Shown: in pieces, positions 8,528-16,579 of the stretch
How the letters are laid out: each line of letters begins with the position of its first letter
How positions within the stretch are numbered: position 1 is the first letter of the stretch
Assembly (NCBI RefSeq): GCF_042677945.1
Contig: NZ_JBHUDN010000003.1
From: Haloplanus litoreus
GTDB lineage: Archaea > Halobacteriota > Halobacteria > Halobacteriales > Haloferacaceae
Direction: 5' to 3' (one strand)
DNA length: 64,000 nt
Notes under the pieces: generated by a model
The model's database searches: none
What the model saw: the letters and a program-made list of their open reading frames with translations, nothing else
What the model was told of the DNA's origin: nothing
Position numbers and translations under genes: made by a program

Positions 8528-9259
8528 ATGGATCTGCTGGTGGTCGGCGCGGGCGAGATGGGCCGCTGGGTCGCCCGGACCGTCGACCGACCCGTCGCGC
8601 TCGCCGACGTCGACACCGCGGCCGCGGAACGGGCGGCCGCCGCCCTCGGAAGCGAGGCTCGGGCGGTGCCGACGGACACGACGGAGACGTTCGACGCCGT
8701 CTGTCTGGCCGTCCCCATCTCCGCCGTCGACGCAGCCGTCGAGCGGTACGCCCCCCGGGCGGAGCGAGCGATGTGCGACGTGAGCGGCGTGATGGCCGGG
8801 CCGGTGGCGGCGATGCGGGAGACGCTGCCGGATCGCGAGCGGGTGTCGATGCACCCCCTCTTCGCCGCGTCGAACGCTCCCGGGAACGTCGCCGTCGTCG
8901 CCGACGCACCGGGACCGGTAACCGACGCCATCCGCGACGACGTGGCCGCCGCGGGCAACCACACCTTCGAGACGACCGTCGAAGAACACGACACCGCGAT
9001 GGAGACTGTACAGGCCGGCGCCCACACCGCCGTCCTCGCCTACGCCCTCGCCGCCGCCGACGTCCGCGAGGAGTTCGCGACGCCCGTCTCGGCCGCGATG
9101 GACGACCTCGTGGCGACGGTGACCGGCGGCACGCCCCGGGTGTACCGCGAGATTCAGGAGACGTTCGACGGTGCCGGCGCCGTCGCCGACGCCGCCCGAC
9201 GGGTGGCGGACGCCGAGGGCGACGCCTTCGATGAGCTCTACCGCGAGGCCGGCGAATGA
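8528..9259 (+). CDS. tyrA: Prephenate dehydrogenase (TyrA-type)
   Basis: 243 residues. N-terminal Rossmann fold LLVVGAGEMGRWVARTV (residues 3-19) for NAD(P), then CLAVPISAV, DVSGVMAGPV and RVSMHPLFAA; the HPLF stands at the position of the substrate-site HPMFG of prephenate/arogenate dehydrogenases. It oxidatively decarboxylates prephenate towards 4-hydroxyphenylpyruvate in tyrosine synthesis. The length matches short archaeal TyrA enzymes without a fused mutase; the separate chorismate mutase gene is at 15.4 kb. It overlaps the Rsm22-like gene by 4 bases (ATGA). Confidence 0.85.
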   Translation: MDLLVVGAGEMGRWVARTVDRPVALADVDTAAAERAAAALGSEARAVPTDTTETFDAVCLAVPISAVDAAVERYAPRAERAMCDVSGVMAGPVAAMRETLPDRERVSMHPLFAASNAPGNVAVVADAPGPVTDAIRDDVAAAGNHTFETTVEEHDTAMETVQAGAHTAVLAYALAAADVREEFATPVSAAMDDLVATVTGGTPRVYREIQETFDGAGAVADAARRVADAEGDAFDELYREAGE

Positions 9260-10650
9260 TCGACCGCGAAGCCGTCCGGTCGAACGCCAAATACCTACGA
9301 CAGGTGCGGCCCATCGACCCCGACGAAATCGCCGAGTACGTTGACGGTCGGCCGCATCCGGCGGCCGTCCACCGGGTACTCCGCGAGGAAGCCTACGATC
9401 TCGGCCTGTTCGAACGCGAAGACGGCGTGTTCGTACCCGCGAACGAGGACCCGGTGCCGCCGGCAGACTGGACGCCCACTCACCTCCCCGACAGCTACGT
9501 CGACGGGGTCGAGGACTTGCTCGTCGCCCGCTACGGCGCCAACTGGCACCGTGGCGACACCGGCGACCGACTGCGCGAGGTGATCCGGCGGCTGAAAGCC
9601 GACTACTACGAACAGAATCCGGTCGAGTACGACGAGGAGGTGGCGCTTGGCTACGCCATCTACCACCTGCCCGACTACTACGCCGCCGTCGGCTACCCCC
9701 TCGACGACCTGGTCGAGCGGTCGCTCCTCCCCCGTCGCCTCCGCGTCCTCGACGTCGGCGCGGGCGTCGGCGGCCCGGCGCTCGGTCTCCTCGAGTACCT
9801 CCCCGACGACGCCGTCGTCGACTACCACGCCGTCGAACCGAGCGCCGCGGCGGACGTCCTCGACTCCCTGCTCGCCGACACGCGCCGAAACGTCCGGACG
9901 ACCGTCCACCGGGAACGGATCGAGGAGTTCGACTTCGACGACGCCCCCTACGATCTGATCCTCGCGGCCAGCGTCCTGAGCGAACTCGACGACCCGGTCT
10001 CCGTCGTCGAACGGGGGCTGGACACCCTCGCGGACGACGGGACACTCCTGGCCATCTCGCCGGCGGACCTCGAAACCAGCACCGGGCTTCGACGGGTCGA
10101 ACGCGCCGTCGCCGACGACGGCGACGTGACCGTCTACGCGCCCACGCTTCGCCTGTGGCCCGGCACGACACCGTCGGACCGCGGCTGGTCGTTCGACGAA
10201 CGCCCCCGGATCGAAGCGCCGCGACCCCAACGCCGTCTCGACGACGCCGGCGCCGATCCGGGGACGTTCCGCAACGAGACGGTGAAGTTCTCCTACACGC
10301 TCCTCCGACGCGACGGTCGGCGTCGTGTCGACGCCCGTGCCGATCCGTCGCGACACGCCAAGATGGCCGACATGGAACGCCACGTCACGGAACGGATCGA
10401 CCTGCTAGCGGTGAAGCTCAGTCGGGACCTCGCTGATGGCGGGAATTCACTGTTCAAGATCGGTGACGGGAGCGAGCGACTGGAACACTACGCGGTGTCG
10501 ACCCGGGAATCGGCGCTGAACCGTGCCCTCCGAACGGCGGAGTACGGCACGGTCCTCCAGTTCGAGAACGTTCTCGCGCTGTGGAACGACGACGAGGGGG
10601 CGTACAACCTCGTCGTCGACGGCGAGGCGGTCGTCGACAGAGTGGCCTGA
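9256..10650 (+). CDS. Rsm22-like SAM-dependent methyltransferase family protein
   Basis: 464 residues. An N-terminal helical region (about 1-145) precedes a class I methyltransferase core with motif I VLDVGAGVGGPALG (about residues 164-177), YHAVEPS for the acidic ribose-binding residue and DLILAASVLSELDDP as motif IV-V. The arrangement fits the small-ribosomal-subunit Rsm22 family, linked in mitochondria to ribosome assembly. The C-terminal half is haloarchaeal and highly charged. I do not see the Fe-S cysteine cluster reported for Rsm22 homologues. Substrate unproven; rRNA or ribosome assembly is the family-level inference. It is translationally coupled to tyrA. Confidence 0.75.
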   Translation: MIDREAVRSNAKYLRQVRPIDPDEIAEYVDGRPHPAAVHRVLREEAYDLGLFEREDGVFVPANEDPVPPADWTPTHLPDSYVDGVEDLLVARYGANWHRGDTGDRLREVIRRLKADYYEQNPVEYDEEVALGYAIYHLPDYYAAVGYPLDDLVERSLLPRRLRVLDVGAGVGGPALGLLEYLPDDAVVDYHAVEPSAAADVLDSLLADTRRNVRTTVHRERIEEFDFDDAPYDLILAASVLSELDDPVSVVERGLDTLADDGTLLAISPADLETSTGLRRVERAVADDGDVTVYAPTLRLWPGTTPSDRGWSFDERPRIEAPRPQRRLDDAGADPGTFRNETVKFSYTLLRRDGRRRVDARADPSRHAKMADMERHVTERIDLLAVKLSRDLADGGNSLFKIGDGSERLEHYAVSTRESALNRALRTAEYGTVLQFENVLALWNDDEGAYNLVVDGEAVVDRVA

Positions 10651-10716
10651 GACGGCCGGTGACGGCTGCGGTCGTGAGCCGGAGCGCCTAACCCGGCGGC
10701 CACCCGAGGGGCGGGC

Positions 10717-11505
10717 ATGGACGAGCCACACGTCCTCCTGACGAACGACGACGGTATCGACTCCGTCGGGTTCCGCTCACTCTACGACGCGCTCTCTGAA
10801 ATCACAGAGGTGACCGCCGTCGCGCCGAGCGGTGACCAGAGCGCCGTGGGTCGTGCGATGTCCCGCGAAGTCGAAGTCGAGGAACACGACCTGGGGTACG
10901 CCATCCACGGCACGCCCGCCGACTGCACCGTCGTCGGTCTGGAGGCACTCTGTCCGGACGTGGACATGGTGGTCGCGGGCTGTAACCGCGGCGCCAACCT
11001 CGGCGCCTACGTCCTCGGGCGCTCCGGCACCGTCAGCGCTGCCGTCGAGGCCGCCTTCTTCGACGTGCCCGCCATCGCTGTCTCGCTGTACGTCCCCGGT
11101 GACGACGGCGAGTGGGAACACGCCGCAGACGAGATACGGGACTACCGAAACGCCACCGAGGCGACGGTCTACCTCGTCGAACACGCTCTCGGCGCCGGCG
11201 TCTTCGAACAGGCGGAGTACCTGAACGTCAACGCCCCCATCTACGACCCCGGCGCGGACCTCGCGCCCCTGGAGATCACCGAACCGTCGACGCTCTACGA
11301 CATGCGCGCCGAACGTGACGGCGGCCGGATCAGCCTCACCGACAACGTCTGGGCGCGGATGCGCGAGGGGACGCTCCCCGACCCGCAGGGGACCGACCGC
11401 CGGGCCATCGTCGAGGGCCGAGTCAGCGTCTCGCCGCTCACGGCGCCCCACACCACACAGCACCACGAGGCTCTCGACGCCCTCGCGGAGACGTACCGGA
11501 GCTGA
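10717..11505 (+). CDS. surE: 5'/3'-nucleotidase SurE
   Basis: 262 residues. The SurE signature LLTNDDGIDSVGF (residues 7-19) supplies the metal-binding Asp-Asp pair. AVAPSGDQSAVGRAMS gives the Ser/Asn pocket, HGTPADCTVVGL follows, and VVAGCNRGANLG gives the conserved metal-ligand Asn; ending and length are normal. The enzyme dephosphorylates nucleoside monophosphates, and some members act on polyphosphate. ATG start 66 bases after the Rsm22-like gene. Confidence 0.92.
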   Translation: MDEPHVLLTNDDGIDSVGFRSLYDALSEITEVTAVAPSGDQSAVGRAMSREVEVEEHDLGYAIHGTPADCTVVGLEALCPDVDMVVAGCNRGANLGAYVLGRSGTVSAAVEAAFFDVPAIAVSLYVPGDDGEWEHAADEIRDYRNATEATVYLVEHALGAGVFEQAEYLNVNAPIYDPGADLAPLEITEPSTLYDMRAERDGGRISLTDNVWARMREGTLPDPQGTDRRAIVEGRVSVSPLTAPHTTQHHEALDALAETYRS

Positions 11506-11564
11506 CGGGTGTCGACGGGGCCGACCACCAACACCTTTGAGCGACGGACGGCTACTACCGAGCG

Positions 11565-12245
11565 ATGCACCGACCGTTCGTCGACCTCCTGGACCGGAAC
11601 CTCGACCACGCCGCCGCGTTCACGGACCGGTTCGACGACGTACAGGACGCCCAGCACCCGCCGGTCGTCACCGTCTGTTGTTCGGACTCGCGCGTCCTCC
11701 AAGACCACATCTGGGGAAACGACACGCCCGGTCAGTTGTTCACCTGCGGCAACATCGGCAACCGCGTCGTCGACCGGACGGCCGCGGGCGACGTCGTCTC
11801 CGGGGACGTACTCTATCCCATCGTGCACACGGGGACCGAAACAGTCGTCGTCGTCGGCCACACGGGCTGTGGCGCCGTGACCGCGGCCTACGACGACCTG
11901 ACCGACGGGATCGACGAACCGCCGGGCATCGAGCGCTGTCTCGACCTGCTGGAACCCCAACTGGAGGCGGGCGTCGACGCGCTCCCCGACGGACTGGACC
12001 GAGCGGCCGCCATCGACCGCCTCGTCGAGTACAACGTCGACCGACAGGTCGACTTCCTCGTCGAGAGCGACGAGGTGCCGGCCGAGGTGGAGGTTGTCGG
12101 CGTCGTCTACGACTTCCAGGACGTCTACTCGGGGCAGCGAGGGGAGGTCCACGTGATCAACGTCGACGGCGAACGAGACCCCGATGCCCTGCGGGCAACC
12201 CATCCCGACATCGAGAGTCGGATCGAACGGCTGTGGACGTACTGA
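11565..12245 (+). CDS. Beta-class carbonic anhydrase
   Basis: 226 residues. The zinc ligands are clear: VCCSDSRV (Cys and the Asp-Arg dyad, about residues 37-44) and GHTGCGAV (His and Cys, about 98-105). GNIGNRV is the conserved loop between them. It interconverts CO2 and bicarbonate in the cytoplasm. There is no signal peptide. The gene ends 77 bases before the first chorismate-mutase-end repeat (12322), so it forms the left flank of the accessory tract. Confidence 0.92.
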   Translation: MHRPFVDLLDRNLDHAAAFTDRFDDVQDAQHPPVVTVCCSDSRVLQDHIWGNDTPGQLFTCGNIGNRVVDRTAAGDVVSGDVLYPIVHTGTETVVVVGHTGCGAVTAAYDDLTDGIDEPPGIERCLDLLEPQLEAGVDALPDGLDRAAAIDRLVEYNVDRQVDFLVESDEVPAEVEVVGVVYDFQDVYSGQRGEVHVINVDGERDPDALRATHPDIESRIERLWTY

Positions 12246-12321
12246 ACGGGGTCGTTACGTCTCCGCGGCGCGCTCTCTTCAGATTCGTCGGCACAGACAC
12301 CCGTCCGCGAGTGTGATCCCA

Positions 12322-12366
12322 CCGGCTCTCCCGCTGTTCCACCTCGTTCAGGTAGCTGAAATCCAC
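12322..12366 (-). repeat. Displaced chorismate-mutase 3'-end copy A
   Basis: Read on the minus strand this encodes VDFSYLNEVEQRESR, matching the last residues of the chorismate mutase at 15359 (IELNKVEQRESR). No stop follows in frame. It marks the left end of the accessory tract. Confidence 0.75.
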
Positions 12367-12457
12367 ACTGGGGAGACACTACTAACTACCGTTAGGTGAC
12401 ACTTTTCGAGGTCGCACAATCACAGCACGAACCGGGCCCGACCTTCAGAACGTATAT

Positions 12458-12483
12458 GAATATTTTCATAAATATTCTTATAC
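12458..12483 (+). promoter_or_regulatory. AT-rich promoter with inverted repeat upstream of the lipoprotein
   Basis: GAATATT-TTCATA-AATATTC (12458-12477) is a perfect 7-base inverted repeat running directly into TTATAC (12478-12483), a TATA-like box about 30 bases before ATG 12510. The overlap of palindrome and promoter suggests an operator. A further inverted repeat CTAAC-TACC-GTTAG lies at about 12382-12395. Confidence 0.45.
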
Positions 12484-12509
12484 TGTGAGAGCCCCTCTAA
12501 CACTCGAAG

Positions 12510-14447
12510 ATGAACTCAACGAAAGAGTACAGTTCGAGGCGGGACACGTCGCCGACCGGAACGACCCGCCGACAGATGCTCGCTGCGAGCGGCCTTGTGG
12601 CGGTCGGGGCGCTCGGTGGCTGCCTCGATAGGGTCGCGAGCGCGACGACTCATACGGGGGCGTCACCAGCAGCACCGTTCGCAGGCATCGGTGAGTACAC
12701 GGGTCCAACACCGATTGGTGACGAGCCGACCGTATACAAACTGACACCGACCGCGTCCGCAGACATCGGACCAGTATCTAACGAAGTCGAACTCGAAGCG
12801 TGGGTAACCGCAACCGCCATCGCAGCCACCTGTTGTTTCGACTACAACGATGGCACGACTCAAAGTAACCGAGTCGGTTACAACAACGGTCGGAGCAACC
12901 GAGCAACAATCCGTGGCCCGGGTGACTCCGACTCGGACGCCGATGGGGTCGACGACACGGTCGAGGTGCGTTCAGCCGCGCTCGAACTAGAGACACAACT
13001 TCTCGCCCAGACGACGGAGGCAGCAGCATCCATCAGCAAGCGCAGTGCTCGAACCGGCCGGAATCCGGACACCGGCAAACCCATCAAAGAATTTTTCGAC
13101 GGGATGATGGACACCATCGAGGAGGTACAGGCCACACTTGAACGCTGCTCCGACGACGTGTGCGTCACCGTCCGGGACCACGCAGATGGACGCAAAAAAC
13201 TGACCCAACAGGCGTCGGCGCACGTCGATAACGGCGAATGGGAAACCGCCAGCGAGAACGTTCAGGCCGTACAAGAAATCGTCGAAGGCGATATCGAACT
13301 CCTCGAATCGTCGTTGAACGACGCCCCGGACGAACCACTCGGCAACCCCCGTCTGCAGGAACTGACTGGGGCAAGTTCCGAAAACGTTGCTGCTCTCTAC
13401 GAGTACCTCGCCGGTAAGCCCGTACTCAGTGAGCAGTTCACTATCACGGTGCCCGATGCACGCCTCTCCGGAGGCGGCAGCGACATCATCGTCGGCGAGT
13501 ACCTCTCGCCTCGCCACGTCATCGAGTACGTGACCGGTCGGGCCGACACTGACGGGAAAGTCTACGCATGGGGGGATTCCAAGCGTGCGTCCAGTGGAGG
13601 GAACAACACCAGCCCGATTTACGAGGGCGACGCTGTCGGGGGTCAAAACGCGATTCACCGCGGCTCACTCATGAATCCCGGTGACGATGACGGGAGCCCG
13701 CTGTACAACTCGGAAACGTTCCTGTCTGCCATCTCCGGACCTGTCGACACGGGCATCCATCTCGAATCACACGCCGTTGACGGGAGAGTTACTGTTCGTC
13801 CAGTGAACGACCCGCCTCAACCCACAGAGGCAACTCCTGCTCTTGCGGTCAGCGCAGACGGGTCGTCTTCCGAACCCGCAGACTTCGACGAGTGGGGGTC
13901 TGAAAGCGGCGAGAGTTCGACCACGTCGACGCTGGTGTGTCCGATTATGGTCGCTCCGCCGGACTGTCCGATGCCGTTCTCAGCGCTGTTGTACGTGCGC
14001 CGCTGCAAGCACACTGACCAGTACATCTACACGGGCGGATGGGTCATCGACGATGGCAGTCTCTACGAAGATTCCACTACACTCGTGGCTGTGGGAGGTC
14101 AGACAGAAGTCATCGGGATTGGAGCGGGTGATTTGGACGGAGATGGGTACGGTGACGTGATGGCCCGTCGCCTGTCGGGAGACGGAGACCAACGAGGGGC
14201 GCGACTGTTCGATGGGACGGTTTCGGCTGCAGTTGCCGAGGGTGTGCTTTCAGAAGCGGAAGGTAACGACAGAGTGGTTCGAAAGAAGCCGGGGAGAACG
14301 GCGCCGCAAGAGGGGGACACTGGCGATGGAGTACCGGTGGTGGTTGCGCAACAAGGACGCCTGCCAATTGTCCACTTCACGGAATCGAACGCCTCCGATA
14401 CCGTGAAATTCAAAGCTGGAGCAGAGCTCTCGAAGAGCGTGAACTGA
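12510..14447 (+). CDS. Tat-exported lipoprotein of unknown function (accessory)
   Basis: 645 residues. The N-terminus has TRRQMLAASGLVAVGALGGC (residues 19-38), a twin-arginine signal ending in a lipobox cysteine, so the protein is expected outside the cell, anchored by lipid at the cysteine. Two Asp-rich, calcium-loop-like segments are visible: DSDSDADGVDD (about 139-149, thrombospondin-3-like) and DLDGDGYGDV (about 546-555, FG-GAP/EF-loop-like). The middle is helical and Gln/Glu-rich. I do not recognise the family. Codon use is more A/T-rich than neighbouring core genes, which fits foreign origin. It sits alone between repeat copies A and B. A surface or cell-contact role is only a guess. 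Confidence 0.8.
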   Translation: MNSTKEYSSRRDTSPTGTTRRQMLAASGLVAVGALGGCLDRVASATTHTGASPAAPFAGIGEYTGPTPIGDEPTVYKLTPTASADIGPVSNEVELEAWVTATAIAATCCFDYNDGTTQSNRVGYNNGRSNRATIRGPGDSDSDADGVDDTVEVRSAALELETQLLAQTTEAAASISKRSARTGRNPDTGKPIKEFFDGMMDTIEEVQATLERCSDDVCVTVRDHADGRKKLTQQASAHVDNGEWETASENVQAVQEIVEGDIELLESSLNDAPDEPLGNPRLQELTGASSENVAALYEYLAGKPVLSEQFTITVPDARLSGGGSDIIVGEYLSPRHVIEYVTGRADTDGKVYAWGDSKRASSGGNNTSPIYEGDAVGGQNAIHRGSLMNPGDDDGSPLYNSETFLSAISGPVDTGIHLESHAVDGRVTVRPVNDPPQPTEATPALAVSADGSSSEPADFDEWGSESGESSTTSTLVCPIMVAPPDCPMPFSALLYVRRCKHTDQYIYTGGWVIDDGSLYEDSTTLVAVGGQTEVIGIGAGDLDGDGYGDVMARRLSGDGDQRGARLFDGTVSAAVAEGVLSEAEGNDRVVRKKPGRTAPQEGDTGDGVPVVVAQQGRLPIVHFTESNASDTVKFKAGAELSKSVN

Positions 14448-14461
14448 GCCGCCTCCGCTCG

Positions 14462-14497
14462 GCGACTCTCCCGCTGTTCCACCGAATTCAGGTCGAT
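14462..14497 (-). repeat. Displaced chorismate-mutase 3'-end copy B
   Basis: The minus strand reads IDLNSVEQRESR. It shares CTCTCCCGCTGTTCCACC with copy A and lies 15 bases after the lipoprotein stop. It separates the lipoprotein unit from the short unit that follows. Confidence 0.7.
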
Positions 14498-14512
14498 ACA
14501 ACCTCCCAGACC

Positions 14513-14665
14513 GTGGACGTGACGGGACTGCACGCCCCCGTTCTCGTGAACACGGCAGCCGCACGTCGACGCGATAAGGTCGCTTGGCCCGAGGGCTCAG
14601 TTATCGAGTCGCTCGCCGCCGAACGTCGCGAGCGCGGCGTCGAGAGTCGACGCCCCCATCACTAA
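14513..14665 (+). pseudogene. Possible gene remnant between repeat copies B and C
   Basis: A GTG-started frame of 50 codons, in a 350-base stretch with no other gene, with haloarchaeal third-position G/C preference. It reads through WPEGSVIESLAAERRERGVE before a TAA at 14663-14665. I recognise no family. It may be the tail of a gene brought in by one of the insertions. The rest of the interval up to 14703 shows nothing. Confidence 0.3.
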
Positions 14666-14702
14666 TCTCCGTCTAGAAATCCGGTAACAGCCGTTCTTTC
14701 GC

Positions 14703-14750
14703 CTACCGACTCTCTCGTCGTTCTACTTCGTTCAACTCGCTAAAATTCAC
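14703..14750 (-). repeat. Displaced chorismate-mutase 3'-end copy C (with stop)
   Basis: The minus strand reads VNFSELNEVERRESR followed by TAG, so this copy keeps the stop codon. Its upstream half (NFS) matches copy A rather than the resident gene. Confidence 0.7.
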
Positions 14751-14798
14751 CATACTCAGTAGGGAACTGATTTTCTTGGACCCACCAATCACACGTCG

Positions 14799-15083
14799 AT
14801 GGTGAGATTCTGTGTCTGTGGTAACGTAATCTACGCTCTGTCATCAGCGACGGATGCACAGGGACGGCTGTACATCCCGAAGGAGGTGCGCGAGAAGTAC
14901 GGCCAGAAGTATCACATCGTTCTGTACGAGGACAAAATCGAGCTGATCCCGGTCGCAGACGACCCACTCGCTGCTGTCCGCGAAGCGGCAGGTGAGCTTC
15001 ACGCTTCAGCCGTCGAGGAGATCCGAGAGGACATCGAGGCAGAGGCGAAAGACGAAGCTGAGGAAGCCGGCGGGGACCGATGA
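14799..15083 (+). CDS. AbrB/MazE-type antitoxin (VapB-like)
   Basis: 94 residues. The swapped-hairpin AbrB DNA-binding domain is clear: TDAQGRLYIPKEVREKYG (about residues 18-35) followed by YHIVLYEDKIELIPV. The C-terminal half is a long acidic helix (EEIREDIEAEAKDEAEEAGG) of the kind that wraps a PIN-domain toxin. ATG 14799 is the only good start, but it gives 17 residues before the domain; homologues usually begin near the SSATDAQG segment, so the true start is uncertain. The stop overlaps the start of the vapC remnant (ATGA). Confidence 0.75.
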   Translation: MVRFCVCGNVIYALSSATDAQGRLYIPKEVREKYGQKYHIVLYEDKIELIPVADDPLAAVREAAGELHASAVEEIREDIEAEAKDEAEEAGGDR

Positions 15084-15148
15084 CGGTGTACGTCGAGACG
15101 GAGTTCCTCCTCGCACTCGCCAACGATACAGATTGGTTACCGGGTTAG
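15080..15148 (+). pseudogene. Truncated vapC (PIN-domain toxin) remnant
   Basis: ATG 15080 overlaps the antitoxin stop, the normal vapBC arrangement. The 22 codons read MTVYVETEFLLALANDTDW then LPG and TAG. The opening, with an acidic residue at position 6, is that of haloarchaeal VapC toxins, but more than 100 residues including the other PIN acidic residues are missing. The following 210 bases (15149-15358) hold no recognisable toxin sequence or other gene. Confidence 0.6.
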
Positions 15149-15358
15149 TGTGCGGTACGACGGCAAAACACGAGTGATGCAGGTCGGCGCAGTCGGCCAT
15201 CGATCGACCATCTACGACGAGTTCTCCCACTGGTTTGTCAGGGTCACTTGGCAGTGGAACTGCAATGTCGTTCATCACCCGAGGATTGAGAGAACAGCAA
15301 CCGGAAGACGATCCAATAGCTAGATAGGCAATAGATGGTCTAAAACGCCCGAACTCGA

Positions 15359-15646
15359 CTACCTGCTCTCTCGCTGCTCAACTTTGTTCAGCTCGATCAG
15401 CAGGCGGAAAATCGCCTTGACGAGGTTCGCGTCCACGTCGAAGTTCTCGGCGTTCTCGCCGACCCGCTCCATCACGCGGGCCTCCTGTGACTCGTCGGTC
15501 GTCGGGAGGTCACGCTCCGCTTTCACCTCGGCGACCGTGCCCGCGACGTAGGTTCGACGGGCGATGAGTTCGACGAGTTCGCGGTCGATCTCCTCGATCT
15601 CCTCACGGAGTTCGGAGAGCGACATCTCCTCGGTCGTGCCGTTCAT
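15359..15646 (-). CDS. aroQ: Chorismate mutase (AroQ type)
   Basis: 95 residues, all-helical AroQ class. LREEIEEIDRELVELIARR (about residues 13-31) carries the conserved active-site Arg and the helix 1 pattern, AEVKAERDLP follows with the catalytic Lys, and VKAIFRLLIELNKVEQ closes the fold. It converts chorismate to prephenate, feeding the TyrA at 8.5 kb. The start overlaps the aroK stop (ATGA), so the two are one operon. The last 13 codons are the sequence repeated at 12322, 14462 and 14703; this copy is the intact gene end (D). Confidence 0.9.
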   Translation of the reverse strand: MNGTTEEMSLSELREEIEEIDRELVELIARRTYVAGTVAEVKAERDLPTTDESQEARVMERVGENAENFDVDANLVKAIFRLLIELNKVEQRESR

Positions 15647-16539
15647 TCGATCACCCGTGCGCCGTCCGTTCGTGTCGTCGTCATCCATGTGTCTCCCTCG
15701 CGTTGATTCCAGTTGTCGCGCACCTGTTCGAGGTCGTCCCGCTCGCCCACGGCGACGATGCTCGGCCCCGTCCCCGAGAGCGAGACGCCCGCGGCGTGGG
15801 GCATCGCCTCGACCGCCGGGTCGGTCGGGAAGTCGAGCGCCGCCGAGAAGGCGAGGCCGTTGACCGTCATGGCCGCGCCGTAGCGCCCGTCGAGCGCCAG
15901 ATCGGCGACGAGTCGGGCCATCGGCGCCACCTGCGCGCACCGCGCCACGTCGGCGTCGGCGCTGAAGGCACGCGTCGCGGGCGTCCAGACGAGGACGTCC
16001 CACTCGACGGCCTCGTGATGGAGCAAGTCGTCCGCGTCGTTGTCGGTGACGGTCACGCCGCCGAGCATACTGGCGCTCGCGTCGTCGAACGCGCCGGTGA
16101 CGGTCACGCCGGCGTCGCGGGCGGCCCGGACGCCGATCCGGCAGGCCCCCTCGCGGTCGATCCGGCCGTCGTCGTCGGGGTCGTCGTCGGGGCCGGACGA
16201 GTCGGCGACGGGTACGTCGAGCGCCGACAGCGTCGCCAGCACCGTCGCGTTCGCGGCGGCGCTGGAACTCTTCAGACCGGCGGCCATGGGCACCTCGCTC
16301 ACGGTGCGCACGGAGCCGCCCTGCCCGTCACCGAAGCGCTCGACGACGCGTTCGACACACCGACGGATCAGTCGGGTGTCGCCGTCGGGCGCACCCGCAA
16401 TCTCGCCGTCGACGGTGTCGGTGTCGTCGAGTTCGACCCGGGCGGTCGTCTCCGCATCGATGGCAAAGGCCGACCCCACGCCCGTCGCGAGGGCGTTGAG
16501 GACCGTGCCCGCCCCGAGTGCGGCGGCCTCGCCGTACAT
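15643..16539 (-). CDS. aroK: Archaeal shikimate kinase (GHMP family)
   Basis: 298 residues. This is the archaeal GHMP-type enzyme, not the bacterial P-loop AroK. The N-terminus has GAGTVLNALATGVGSAFAID, the ATP loop is EVPMAAGLKSSSAAANA (about residues 104-120), and the C-terminal GHMP motif is GVSLSGTGPSIVAVGE (about 258-273). It phosphorylates shikimate. An insertion rich in Asp (GPDDDPDDDGRID) in the middle is typical haloarchaeal acid padding. It is coupled to chorismate mutase. Confidence 0.9.
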   Translation of the reverse strand: MYGEAAALGAGTVLNALATGVGSAFAIDAETTARVELDDTDTVDGEIAGAPDGDTRLIRRCVERVVERFGDGQGGSVRTVSEVPMAAGLKSSSAAANATVLATLSALDVPVADSSGPDDDPDDDGRIDREGACRIGVRAARDAGVTVTGAFDDASASMLGGVTVTDNDADDLLHHEAVEWDVLVWTPATRAFSADADVARCAQVAPMARLVADLALDGRYGAAMTVNGLAFSAALDFPTDPAVEAMPHAAGVSLSGTGPSIVAVGERDDLEQVRDNWNQREGDTWMTTTRTDGARVIE

Positions 16540-16579
16540 ACCGAACCCCGCGCGGAGCGGACAGTTATGTGTGCCGGTC

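Larger units (their letters stand above)
12322..15397. mobile_element. Accessory insertion tract at the 3' end of the chorismate mutase gene
   Basis: About 3.1 kb between the convergent carbonic anhydrase and chorismate mutase genes, delimited and subdivided by four same-orientation copies of the mutase 3' end (12322, 14462, 14703, 15359). Base composition and codon use are less GC-rich than the flanks. Cargo in order: a Tat lipoprotein gene, a short gene scrap, and a vapB with truncated vapC. Repeated gene-end copies are the footprint of site-specific elements that rebuild the target gene on insertion, here apparently several times in tandem. No integrase or transposase gene remains. The mechanism is inferred; the repeats are seen directly. 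Confidence 0.6.

Noticed and set aside
7201..10171. Very long minus-strand open frames opposite the MFS, tyrA and Rsm22-like genes
   Set aside because: Arg/Pro/Ser-rich low-complexity products antisense to genes with clear family motifs; typical GC-rich mirror frames.
15006..15278. Minus-strand 90-codon frame over vapB's end
   Set aside because: Antisense to the vapB and vapC remnant, no family similarity, no promoter.
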